20,210 bases of DNA, from positions 1 to 20,210 of IMG/VR virus record IMGVR_UViG_3300037459_000055, one strand, 5' to 3'. A program made the translations under genes and the position numbers. The notes beneath the pieces were generated by a model. The model did no database searches and had not been told where the DNA came from. It saw only the letters and a list, made by a program, of their open reading frames with translations. This stretch comes from a virus. Of this stretch, positions 1 to 5,790 are shown piece by piece (within the stretch, counting starts at the first letter, position 1; every line of letters starts with the position of its first letter).

Positions 1-79
1 AATCTTCTGGCGGTTTCAGTTTTGTATTTTCTACTGGCCCGTCTGGACCTTCGTATCCACCTGTTAGTTCTTTCTTCAT
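1..79 (-). CDS. Unknown small protein, 3' part cut by window edge
   Basis: An ATG at 79 opens a frame that stays open to the window edge. It starts MKKELTGGYEGPDG and is rich in Gly, Pro, Lys and Glu. It begins 2 nt after the stop of the gene ending at 82, so it is probably the next cistron of the same minus-strand operon. A weak AAGG sits upstream. Only 26 codons are visible and no family can be named. Confidence 0.5.
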   Translation of the reverse strand, partial: MKKELTGGYEGPDGPVENTKLKPPED

Positions 80-81
80 TG

Positions 82-477
82 TTAGAACCTTTCGTAGTCA
101 GGATAATCAAACGGTTTCTTTACTTTCCCTAATGTTCTCCACACTCTAGGTGCAGCCCTCATCTTATCATACTCGTCAAGACTTATACTTAAGGTTGCAG
201 AGACAGGATATGCTTGCTTGTTATACATTTCCATTAAGTTTTTATCTATCGTCAAGTCTATAATGAAAACGTGAATCCCACTTCCACCAGATAGATTAGA
301 TTGTTCAAATAGTTTAGCGAATGTGTAATATGCTATGAGCTTATCTTTCTTGTAAAAGTATTCAATCCATTCTACATATTCAGTTCCTAACAAGGACATC
401 AGTTTTGCAGGCTTACCATTTTCTTCGTGACCAGCCCGCTTCATAACTGTTCGGCCCGTGTTTATAAGCTTGTTCAT
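82..477 (-). CDS. Hypothetical phage protein, 131 aa
   Basis: This 131-codon frame has its start overlapping the stop of the upstream gene by an ATGA (474-477), which indicates translational coupling. The protein is mixed alpha/beta with many aromatic residues (EYVEWIEYFYKKDK near residue 33) and shows no signal peptide or membrane segment. A central stretch, FIIDLTIDKN, looks like a beta strand and turn. The C-terminus is basic and aromatic (KKPFDYPDYERF). I do not recognise the family. The early operon position suggests a host-interaction or DNA-metabolism accessory, which is inference only. Confidence 0.75.
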   Translation of the reverse strand: MNKLINTGRTVMKRAGHEENGKPAKLMSLLGTEYVEWIEYFYKKDKLIAYYTFAKLFEQSNLSGGSGIHVFIIDLTIDKNLMEMYNKQAYPVSATLSISLDEYDKMRAAPRVWRTLGKVKKPFDYPDYERF

Positions 478-680
478 TTAAACTTCAAGTCTATAGCCTC
501 AGAAATCATTTTCTGTACTTCATCTACACTTCCATCCATACTCTCAGAACAACAAGAACCTCCACTGTGCCATATTATCTCCACACGGGAATATCCAGTA
601 TGAAAGTGAATCATATCTATAGCCTTTGGATTTATCCAGAAAGGATTTCCACTGGAGTCTATTAATCTAATCATAATCAT
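474..680 (-). CDS. Small hypothetical protein, 68 aa
   Basis: The frame has 68 codons and starts MIMIRLIDSSGNPFWINP; Met1 or Met3 could be used. The pattern of a short N-terminal strand, a Gly turn, an aromatic residue, NP and then a second strand recalls the small FlbD-like fold, but this is a weak resemblance by eye. It contains a CC pair (GSCCSE). No Shine-Dalgarno is visible: the ATG lies only 3 nt after the end of the tRNA-like element at 683-786, so its mRNA could be nearly leaderless if that element is processed. Its stop overlaps the next gene by ATGA. Confidence 0.7.
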   Translation of the reverse strand: MIMIRLIDSSGNPFWINPKAIDMIHFHTGYSRVEIIWHSGGSCCSESMDGSVDEVQKMISEAIDLKFK

Positions 681-682
681 AT

Positions 683-786
683 AGAGAGGGTGAGGATTTA
701 AACCTCACTCGAACATGGAGGAACCCCACAGTTCGTACCACATTCTTTCAGACGCCAAACCCTATCACCTGGAATTTGACCCTCTC
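683..786 (-). tRNA. tRNA-like element 1 (oversized, abnormal lower half)
   Basis: On the minus strand a perfect 7-bp acceptor pairing joins GAGAGGG (790 side, 780-786) and CCCTCTC (684-690). The T arm is good: TGAGG, loop TTTAAAT, CCTCA. No CCA is encoded. The two acceptor halves are about 103 nt apart, longer than a normal class II tRNA. The middle contains a hairpin CAAA..TCC/GGG..TTTG where the D arm should be. A second hairpin is anchored by GAAC/GTTC. I could not find a convincing anticodon arm: candidate loops have either poor stems or no U33. It could be a tRNA with an insertion, a decayed tRNA or a deliberate tRNA mimic. Confidence 0.4.
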
Positions 787-790
787 GCTC

Positions 791-1012
791 CTATTTTTTG
801 CTGTACAATCTAAGTGGTGTATCTCTATTCGGAAGTCTGGATATTATCAGTCCGTCCTTTTCCATCTGCCTCAGAGTTTCCTGCAACGGCCTTCCCTTTT
901 CCAGCCCCGCGCTTACGAGATCGGGTATGGTTGAGTTTGGCCTTTTTCTTAGTTCGTCCAGAATTACGTCCTTCATCATCTTTCTTACTCCTATGATCTT
1001 GAATGTTTCCAT
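791..1012 (-). CDS. Small winged-helix DNA-binding protein, 73 aa
   Basis: After a short N-terminal tail the sequence reads as a compact winged helix. Helix 1 is MKDVILDELRKRP, followed by STIPDLVSAGL and then a recognition-like helix PLQETLRQMEKDGLI. A wing-like strand, ISRLPNRDTPLRLYSK, closes the domain. This resembles MarR/GntR-type wHTH units and small phage regulators. Starts at Met1 (AGAGGA about 8 nt upstream) or Met12/13 are both possible. It probably binds DNA as a transcriptional regulator; the target is unknown. It overlaps a competing frame (825-1124) that I consider mostly non-coding within the overlap. Confidence 0.75.
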   Translation of the reverse strand: METFKIIGVRKMMKDVILDELRKRPNSTIPDLVSAGLEKGRPLQETLRQMEKDGLIISRLPNRDTPLRLYSKK

Positions 1013-1124
1013 AACAAGATCCTCTTAGTGGAGAATCATATCTCCCCATTTCTCTACCAACTAAAATTATTCTCTTTCTTTCATCGTCGTACATTAATCC
1101 ATCTTGTAACTTTTGGTAAGCCAT
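825..1124 (-). CDS. Questionable ORF overlapping the winged-helix gene
   Basis: An ATG at 1124 has a good ribosome-binding site (AGAGGAAAG) directly downstream of tRNA-like element 2. The first 37 or so codons (MAYQKLQDGLMYDDERK...) lie upstream of the winged-helix gene and look protein-like. The rest overlaps that gene in another frame and is a Lys/Arg/Gly/Ser-rich low-complexity string, typical of a shadow frame. Either this is a genuine overlapping gene, or the N-terminal part is a short peptide whose translation feeds the winged-helix start, or the two were one gene split by a frameshift. I cannot decide among these from the sequence. Confidence 0.35.
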   Translation of the reverse strand: MAYQKLQDGLMYDDERKRIILVGREMGRYDSPLRGSCYGNIQDHRSKKDDEGRNSGRTKKKAKLNHTRSRKRGAGKGKAVAGNSEADGKGRTDNIQTSE

Positions 1125-1138
1125 TTTACTTTCCTCTA

Positions 1139-1240
1139 TAGAGGGGCTAGGACTCGAACCTAGAGATCATCGCTTTGGATGTGACCGCCTCCCGAAGATC
1201 CAACGTAGTCTGTGCAGCAGAATCGCGTTGGCCCCCCTCG
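1139..1240 (-). tRNA. tRNA-like element 2, possibly tRNA-Trp (CCA) with D-region insertion
   Basis: The 3' two thirds read like a tRNA on the minus strand. An anticodon loop ATCCAAA (U33, anticodon CCA, A37) sits on a GTCAC/GCGAT stem with one A-C mismatch. A 5-nt variable loop, a perfect T arm CTAGG-TTCGAGT-CCTAG and an acceptor half CCCCTCT plus A73 follow. The pairing 5' acceptor half (GAGGGG) lies about 25 nt further upstream than it should. The extra sequence forms its own hairpin, CCAACG/CGTTGG with inner TCTG/CAGA. A D stem GCC/GGC is possible around this insertion. CCA is not encoded. Total length is about 101 nt. Confidence 0.5.
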
Positions 1241-1331
1241 GGCACCCTCGTCCAACAAGCGTTTCCTTTCTTTAGACTTCCACCTTTCGACAGGATATTA
1301 ACTCCCGTCTAATCTCTCATAATACACCCCC

Positions 1332-1532
1332 TTACCCTTTTCCAGAACGCTGCTCTGTTTGAATCTGTCTACATTCATCCAGAGTACGTTCGAGAAATTC
1401 TACTAAAGCATCTGTTGTGGCAAAGAAAGTTAAGTCAGGCTTTCCATTCACCCATACTTGAACTTGATTCCCCTGTGCTGAGAAGAATTTCATTGGTGTA
1501 AACTCTCCAACAGCATAAGCTTTAAGCTTCAT
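1332..1532 (-). CDS. Small hypothetical protein, 66 aa
   Basis: This frame has 66 codons and starts MKLKAYAVGEFTPMKFF. Its ATG overlaps the stop of the upstream 186-aa gene by one base (TAATG), which suggests translational coupling since no strong Shine-Dalgarno is present. The middle (QVQVWVNGKPDLTFFATTDALVEFLERTLDECRQIQ) looks like two beta strands followed by an amphipathic helix. There is no membrane segment, and the family is not recognised. It is the last gene before tRNA-like element 2. Confidence 0.7.
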   Translation of the reverse strand: MKLKAYAVGEFTPMKFFSAQGNQVQVWVNGKPDLTFFATTDALVEFLERTLDECRQIQTEQRSGKG

Positions 1533-2092
1533 TATTTAAAATGGAAATCTAAAAACTTCTGTCTCTCTATCATTTGTACTGGACATTGGTATCTAGCTTC
1601 CAGTTTATCAATTATACTTTGAGCATCTAACATCCATTCAACTTCTGGAACATCGGGAGCCATATACCACAACTCTTTAATCACAGCAATTTGAGCCCGG
1701 TATCCATATTCATGTTCTATCACATGGCCCGAACTTTCTATTCTTCCTACAGCAGTTTCAAAGTGTATTTTGTGTAACCCTTCCAAGAAAACTACACTCT
1801 TATAAGAATAGATTCCGTAATCGTGGTATGGATCTCTCCGTATTCTAACTGCGTTCCTAGACTTTACAGGATTTGAAGAACTAACTTTAGATAGAGTTCC
1901 ACTCAGTGTGGTTTTTGTTGTACAGGTTGGAGACTCCCAAACAAAGTCAGCAGACTTAGATTTCAACATTACATCCGGCCAAACAATATTCCAACTGCGC
2001 CACCCAACTAAAGGTTCTGATCTTTTCTCTGGCCTAGAACTAAAGAATCCCCTTACCTTCTCAGGATTATGTTCAAAATATTTGTAGCTCAT
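1532..2092 (-). CDS. Conserved-looking hypothetical protein, 186 aa
   Basis: The start at 2092 is chosen because the ribosome-binding block AAAGGAACCCCAC lies 1 nt upstream and the ATG forms an ATGA overlap with the previous stop; a longer frame from 2134 lacks this. The N-terminal part has GWRSWNI. The central part has YHDYGIYSYKS, then VGRIESSGHVIEHEYGYRAQ. From memory this layout (G-I-Y-x-Y-K, then G-x-V-x-x-x-G-x-V-I-E-H-E-x-G-Y-R-A) recurs in uncharacterised phage and actinobacterial proteins, but I cannot attach a function. The helical C-terminus (residues 150-186) is predicted by eye. It is soluble, with no signal sequence. Confidence 0.85.
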   Translation of the reverse strand: MSYKYFEHNPEKVRGFFSSRPEKRSEPLVGWRSWNIVWPDVMLKSKSADFVWESPTCTTKTTLSGTLSKVSSSNPVKSRNAVRIRRDPYHDYGIYSYKSVVFLEGLHKIHFETAVGRIESSGHVIEHEYGYRAQIAVIKELWYMAPDVPEVEWMLDAQSIIDKLEARYQCPVQMIERQKFLDFHFK

Positions 2093-2295
2093 CGTGGGGT
2101 TCCTTTTGTTAATGCCTCGAACAAGTTGTGACAAGTCAACTTCATTCTTTCTGAATCCATAGCATTAACAGATAACCCATATTCCTGGATTAATTCAACT
2201 GCTTTGTCTGTAGTCACAAGTTGAGGGCTATCTTCAACTCCTGCCTCATATCCTTCCTCTCTTGCTACACTTTCCATTCGTGTTTGGTAACTCAT
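2089..2295 (-). CDS. Small hypothetical protein, 68 aa
   Basis: The frame has 68 codons from MSYQTRMESVAREEGYEAG and is preceded by the conserved block AAGGAGCCCCAC. It overlaps the next gene by ATGA. It is mostly helical and acidic, with segments around VTTDKAVELIQEYGLS and SERMKLTCHNLFEALT. The first four residues (MSYQ) resemble those of the following gene (MSYK), which probably reflects the shared start context rather than homology. No family is recognised. Confidence 0.75.
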   Translation of the reverse strand: MSYQTRMESVAREEGYEAGVEDSPQLVTTDKAVELIQEYGLSVNAMDSERMKLTCHNLFEALTKGTPR

Positions 2296-2310
2296 AGTGG
2301 GGCTCCTTCG

Positions 2311-2460
2311 TCAATTAAACTTCTGGTACTCATCAAATAAATCTAACTGATACTCAATCTCTTTGATTGATTTTACAGATACATAAAATGCTATTATGAG
2401 TACGATGAAAATTACTATCATAAATATACCTAGAATAGCAAAGACTACATCTTCATTCAT
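2311..2460 (-). CDS. Single-pass membrane microprotein, 49 aa
   Basis: An ATG at 2460 opens 49 codons: MNEDVVFA, then a strongly hydrophobic stretch ILGIFMIVIFIVLIIAFYV (residues about 9-27), then a charged tail KSIKEIEYQLDLFDEYQKFN. This is a typical short N-out or N-in single-pass topology with a cytoplasm-like charged tail. The start overlaps the end of the upstream 57-aa gene by 8 nt, so it is probably translated by re-initiation. Its role is unknown. Small phage membrane proteins of this kind include holin-like, superinfection-exclusion and host-takeover factors, but none of these can be assigned here. Confidence 0.7.
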   Translation of the reverse strand: MNEDVVFAILGIFMIVIFIVLIIAFYVSVKSIKEIEYQLDLFDEYQKFN

Positions 2461-2626
2461 TCAAAAATCTTGGAGAAAGTTCGTTGTTATCTAGCATCTG
2501 TCTAACATCGTCGTGAGACATAAAGTTAAGACAGGCTTGGATTATAGTTTCTGTCCCAACTAAACCTTCTTCCCATAACTCCAATGCAAAACTTCTTGGG
2601 TCCTTCTGAAATTGTTCCGTATCCAT
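2453..2626 (-). CDS. Small acidic hypothetical protein, 57 aa
   Basis: The start at 2626 is fixed by the conserved block AAGGAGCCCCAC ending right at the ATG. The protein begins MDTEQFQKDPRSFALELWEEG and is largely helical and acidic. It contains an SHDDVRQMLDNNEL motif near the C-terminus. There is no membrane segment and no recognised family. It overlaps the following membrane microprotein by 8 nt, so the two are probably made together. Confidence 0.7.
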   Translation of the reverse strand: MDTEQFQKDPRSFALELWEEGLVGTETIIQACLNFMSHDDVRQMLDNNELSPRFLNE

Positions 2627-2636
2627 GTGGGGCTCC

Positions 2637-2825
2637 TTAGTGTAACATTAACTTTGCTTCACAAACAATTCTTGTGTCGGGAAGTCCATAACTTTCTAAC
2701 CTTAACAAAAAATTGTAGGCAAAAAGTTTATCGGCTCTCCGTCCATGTGCAGAGAAATCACCGGAATCCATCCTAATGAAATCATCCAGTAATTCAGCTA
2801 ACTGTAGAATATCATCTTCACTCAT
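2637..2825 (-). CDS. Small acidic hypothetical protein, 62 aa
   Basis: The start at 2825 (MSEDDILQLAELLDDF) is chosen because AAGGAGCCCCAC precedes it and because it makes an ATGA overlap with the 27-aa membrane gene upstream. The longer frame starting at 2918 would use a region better explained by that microprotein. The protein is helical and acidic at the N-terminus and more basic later (HGRRADKLFAYNFLLRLES). Its stop codon is fused with the next ribosome-binding site (TAAGGAG). Function is unknown. Confidence 0.75.
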   Translation of the reverse strand: MSEDDILQLAELLDDFIRMDSGDFSAHGRRADKLFAYNFLLRLESYGLPDTRIVCEAKLMLH

Positions 2826-2905
2826 TTTGTGGGGCTCCTTGTTACGAGAATACCTACTATCATAGCTAGTAGAAATATTATTATTTGTCCTTGCCAGTGT
2901 GTCAT
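2822..2905 (-). CDS. Membrane microprotein, 27 aa
   Basis: An ATG at 2905 with a short GGGA upstream opens MTHWQGQ, then a pure hydrophobic helix IIIFLLAMIVGILV, then TRSPTK and a stop. The stop overlaps the next start as ATGA, and its last codons contain the conserved ribosome-binding block of that next gene. Hydrophobic core, positive tail and coupling together argue that it is real despite the length. The topology is one transmembrane helix with a short basic tail. It could be a leader peptide as well as a functional membrane peptide. Confidence 0.55.
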   Translation of the reverse strand: MTHWQGQIIIFLLAMIVGILVTRSPTK

Positions 2906-2910
2906 AGTTC

Positions 2911-3050
2911 CCGTCCAAGTTTCGAGGCTTGGTTCTTTCGAGGAATACCGGCTTACAAAAAGCTGGGGTCTTGGTCTTTCCGAACCACGGACTTCGGACT
3001 TTTTGCTCCAGCGTTACCCGTCACACTCTGCTGCGACAGACACGGGAAAC
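2911..3050 (-). ncRNA. Non-coding gap with dense hairpins; structured RNA candidate
   Basis: This stretch has no convincing ORF on the operon strand but is packed with inverted repeats. CCAAG (2915-2919) pairs with CTTGG (2928-2932). CAAAAAG (2956-2962) pairs with CTTTTTG (2999-3005). Inside that, TCCGAA (2979-2984) pairs with TTCGGA (2993-2998). CCCGT (3017-3021) pairs with ACGGG (3042-3046), enclosing TCTG/CAGA. The strand cannot be proven, because hairpins exist on both; the minus strand is assumed from the operon. It could be a processed RNA, an mRNA-stability element or an attenuator. Confidence 0.4.
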
Positions 3051-3055
3051 CTTCG

Positions 3056-3232
3056 TTAATTACACTTACCTAATTTCCTATCAATCCATCTTTCATCATT
3101 TACCATATCGGCTCTATCTCCCATTTCATCTATCTGGGCTTCTGTAGCCATTTCACTTAATTCATCGTCACTTTTTTCTGGATGTTCTGCGTCCAGTCTT
3201 TCAAAGTGAGCGAACCAGTTTTCTTTGGACAT
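3056..3232 (-). CDS. Small acidic hypothetical protein, 58 aa
   Basis: The start at 3232 (MSKENWFAHFERLDAEHPEK) is preceded by AAGGAGCCCCAC. A longer frame from 3334 runs through the neighbouring membrane microprotein and lacks a good start site. The protein is helical with many Asp and Glu (DDELSEMATEAQIDEMGDRADM) and ends IDRKLGKCN. It is soluble and the family is unknown. It is the last gene before the hairpin-rich gap. Confidence 0.75.
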   Translation of the reverse strand: MSKENWFAHFERLDAEHPEKSDDELSEMATEAQIDEMGDRADMVNDERWIDRKLGKCN

Positions 3233-3243
3233 TGTGGGGCTCC

Positions 3244-3372
3244 TTATTTCATGAGTTCCGGGTGCATAAAAAGCCACCCAAGTAGTGCGCCGAATGCAGC
3301 GCAAATTGGAAGTGCGAAGATTAACAAAAGCCACAGTTCTATTTCGCGGCGTCTTTCAGATGCAAGCTTCAT
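3244..3372 (-). CDS. Single-pass membrane microprotein, 42 aa
   Basis: An ATG at 3372 with ribosome-binding site AAAGGAAAAG opens MKLASERRREIE, then a hydrophobic helix LWLLLIFALPICAAFGALLGWLF, then MHPELMK and a stop. The basic N-terminus before the helix suggests N-in topology. Its stop codon is fused with the next gene's ribosome-binding site (TAAGGAG). The same frame stays open upstream for about 55 more codons without a standard ATG start, so the protein could be longer if a rare start codon is used. Confidence 0.65.
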   Translation of the reverse strand: MKLASERRREIELWLLLIFALPICAAFGALLGWLFMHPELMK

Positions 3373-3505
3373 GATTTCTTTTCCTTTAATTATCCCTAGA
3401 GGTAGGACCAGCCTCTCAACAGTCCACTTACCTATGCACAGGATGTTACGTCTTTTAATTAGACACGCTTCACCGACAGGAAAAGCTGTAACTCCTTCTA
3501 GGGTT
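3373..3505 (-). other. Gap with open frame but no standard start
   Basis: The region between the helicase stop and the 42-aa gene contains no ATG-started ORF on the operon strand. The frame of the 42-aa gene runs open right through it (reading ...TLEGVTAFPVGEACLIKRR...), back into the end of the helicase gene. An AAGGAG is present around 3490 but has no ATG, GTG or TTG at proper spacing. It could be a 5' extension of the microprotein using a rare start, a decayed gene, or a leader. Confidence 0.35.
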
Positions 3506-5737
3506 TTAATTTGTCTGATACATTTCTTCCTTGATCTTTTTAATCAGATCCATAGCTAGCGATCCAGAAACGTCGCGGGAAAGTTCTATACCTTCCACGG
3601 TAGCTTCGATTATGTCAAACTTCTGATCCAATAGTTCTTGCATCCAATGTTCGATCTTTACATCGCATAACATATAGAATGCGTCAATCGGGTGCGGGTT
3701 ACTCATTCTGTAATGTGCTCTACCCTCACCTTGTTTATGTGCTTCGGGACTCCACCATTGATCGTTAAAGATAACCCAATAACAATATTCTATGTTGTGA
3801 GTTTCTTTCGCGGCTTCTGTTGTCACCACGTATTTAATCTTTGGATCTTCCCGTGTTGCTTCAAATAATGTATCTCTTTCTTCCGGCGTCATGGATACAA
3901 AATCGTCGTCAGTTTTAATCACAGTACAAACTGCTTCGTGACCTAAAGCTTGCGCGATTCCATAAGCCGATCCAAGGAATTGAGAAAAGATCAAGACTTT
4001 CTTGTCTCCCTCAGATTCTTCGATAAGTTCCTGTGCAAGTTCTACCGTGTACGGAATTTTATCTGCCGCACATATCTGCTTTAATCTCAGGATCTCTGTT
4101 AGAATGTGCATCACAGAAGAACCTTCTCCACCATGCCCGCGCGGATCGAAAACCGCAAGCTTCTGGTAGAATCCTTGCAATACTTCTTCATACTTTACCA
4201 TCGCAGAATCAGACATGGGAGAAATTCTTGTGATTCTATTCACATCATCCATATCTTTATCTACGTCGCCCCGTCGCCGCCTAATAAATCTGGGCCGGAG
4301 CATTTCGTGTAGCTTCTCTACGTTATCAGGAATCCTACCATCTATCGTGTAGGTATTTATGAAATCCTGATGGCTAGCGAAAGTCAAAGGATCTATGAGA
4401 TTCAACAACGGCCAAAATTCTCCAGTCCTATTAATAACCGGGGAAGCTGTTGCCGGAATCACATAAGGTATTCCGATTAACTTTCTGTGAGCTTTGGAAC
4501 GGTGCGTATCAAGATTTCTAATCTGGTGTGCTTCATCCAGAAGTAGAACCTTAATACCTAAAACAGTGAACATATTTGTCCAGTTGTAATTCTTTTCTGC
4601 TTCTTTGTCACCGTTATCGGATTTTTCATACGTCCCCATCATATCGTGAGAGATAATAATGTAGGGCGCACCTTGCATGATTTTACCGATTGCATCATGC
4701 TTCTTTCCGTTTGTATTCACACAGACAACCGCATCTTCTCCGGTTAGATTCTTGATCTCCCGAATCCAGTTTGGAATACTTCCAGCTTTGATAGAGCAAA
4801 CTATCTGAGCTTTCGGATCTTCCATCCTAATGATTTCAGAATACGCAATCATCTGACAGGTTTTTCCTAACCCTGTATCGTCTGCTAGAATATCTCTGCC
4901 TCCACTCACCAACATAAATTCTACTCCTACCCTTTGGAAAGGTAGAAGATATTCGTGGAAGGGAAGCTCTTTCTGCAATTTCTTAGACCAGACCATTCGA
5001 TCTAGTTTCAAAATGCGTGGATCTTGTGAATCTTCTTTTCCTGCAATTTCATCCAGCTTTGCACGATCCTCAATTTGTTTAAGGATCAGAGTCCTTGCAG
5101 TTTCAGAATAAACCACACCTTCAGTTTCTTCTAATGCCGGGAAAATTCTCCAACCTTCGGCCAGAGGAATAATCCAGCTTTCTGCATAATCCCATTCCGA
5201 TCCGGGAATCTCTCTAAATCCTGTGCTCCACGGACTAGAGTTCGGACCCTTCTTTGCCTCAAAACACAGAGACAGTTTAACTGTTTTGACATCTACATAC
5301 CAAGCCGGAGCCGTTAGATACCAGTCCAAATCTTCTTCTACACCCGATGCCCAAGATATAGAAACGGACGGTAAAGCTTCCAACTTAGTTTTGCAATCTT
5401 CCCAAGCTTTTATGGGAATCAAATTTCTACCGGGAGCTTCTTCACCCCTAGCTTGATATTCCCATTTGTCAACATATCCCCGATAACCTCTACCGGGAGT
5501 ATCTTTCCAAACTTCCAAAAGATCGGGTCGAGACAGAGATTCACAAACGAGCATACCGCCTTGCCTCGCAGTTACTACAATCTCAATCTCTTTCTTGAGT
5601 TGTTCTTCATACTCTATCAGAGCTTTTGACTCTGCATCAGCAATCTGAACTTCTCGTTTCTTTTCCGCGAGACTTGCTAACTGTTCTCGCAGAGCTTTTT
5701 CTTGCGCTTCTAAAGCAAGAATTTCGGTTTCGCTCAT
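3506..5737 (-). CDS. SNF2-type (SF2) DNA helicase/translocase, 743 aa
   Basis: This is a complete superfamily 2 motor of the SNF2 group. Residues 1-60 form a coiled coil rich in Glu, Lys and Ala. Residues 60-230 are a unique N-terminal domain. The first RecA lobe has LPFQRVGVEFM (Q-motif-like), Walker A DDTGLGKT at 286-293, DEAH at 401-404 and ATAS at 429-432. The second lobe has VLIFSQF near 581 and a motif VI variant GEGRAHYR near 670, where SNF2 enzymes usually have GRAHR. It should use ATP to move on double-stranded DNA, probably in phage replication, recombination or remodelling; such proteins are common in phage early operons. The start is fixed by the conserved AAGGAACCCCAC block. No nuclease domain is seen. 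Confidence 0.92.
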   Translation of the reverse strand: MSETEILALEAQEKALREQLASLAEKKREVQIADAESKALIEYEEQLKKEIEIVVTARQGGMLVCESLSRPDLLEVWKDTPGRGYRGYVDKWEYQARGEEAPGRNLIPIKAWEDCKTKLEALPSVSISWASGVEEDLDWYLTAPAWYVDVKTVKLSLCFEAKKGPNSSPWSTGFREIPGSEWDYAESWIIPLAEGWRIFPALEETEGVVYSETARTLILKQIEDRAKLDEIAGKEDSQDPRILKLDRMVWSKKLQKELPFHEYLLPFQRVGVEFMLVSGGRDILADDTGLGKTCQMIAYSEIIRMEDPKAQIVCSIKAGSIPNWIREIKNLTGEDAVVCVNTNGKKHDAIGKIMQGAPYIIISHDMMGTYEKSDNGDKEAEKNYNWTNMFTVLGIKVLLLDEAHQIRNLDTHRSKAHRKLIGIPYVIPATASPVINRTGEFWPLLNLIDPLTFASHQDFINTYTIDGRIPDNVEKLHEMLRPRFIRRRRGDVDKDMDDVNRITRISPMSDSAMVKYEEVLQGFYQKLAVFDPRGHGGEGSSVMHILTEILRLKQICAADKIPYTVELAQELIEESEGDKKVLIFSQFLGSAYGIAQALGHEAVCTVIKTDDDFVSMTPEERDTLFEATREDPKIKYVVTTEAAKETHNIEYCYWVIFNDQWWSPEAHKQGEGRAHYRMSNPHPIDAFYMLCDVKIEHWMQELLDQKFDIIEATVEGIELSRDVSGSLAMDLIKKIKEEMYQTN

Positions 5738-5790
5738 GTGGGGTTCCTTTGGATAAATCTCCTAGTGAAATGAAACTTCTCTGAAATACA

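Larger units (their letters stand above)
2094..5749 (-). promoter_or_regulatory. Extended ribosome-binding block repeated at six gene starts
   Basis: Six minus-strand genes share consensus AAGGARCCCCAC placed 0-3 nt before ATG. The sites are 5738-5749, 3234-3245, 2829-2840, 2627-2638, 2297-2308 and 2094-2105; the first and last read AAGGAACCCCAC, the others AAGGAGCCCCAC. Only AAGGAG is expected for Shine-Dalgarno pairing; the conserved CCCCAC spacer is extra. At two sites the previous stop is fused as TAAGGAG. None of the plus-strand genes uses it. It may be a phage-specific extended initiation signal or a binding site for a translational regulator. Confidence 0.75.

Noticed and set aside
2979-3005. 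Possible plus-strand intrinsic terminator (hairpin plus CTTTTTG)
   Set aside because: No plus-strand gene runs into it, stem is only 6 bp and the T tract is 5; kept as part of a structured RNA candidate.
3182-3559. 125-codon plus-strand frame
   Set aside because: It lies antisense to better-supported minus-strand genes (58 aa, 42 aa and helicase end) and has no RBS.
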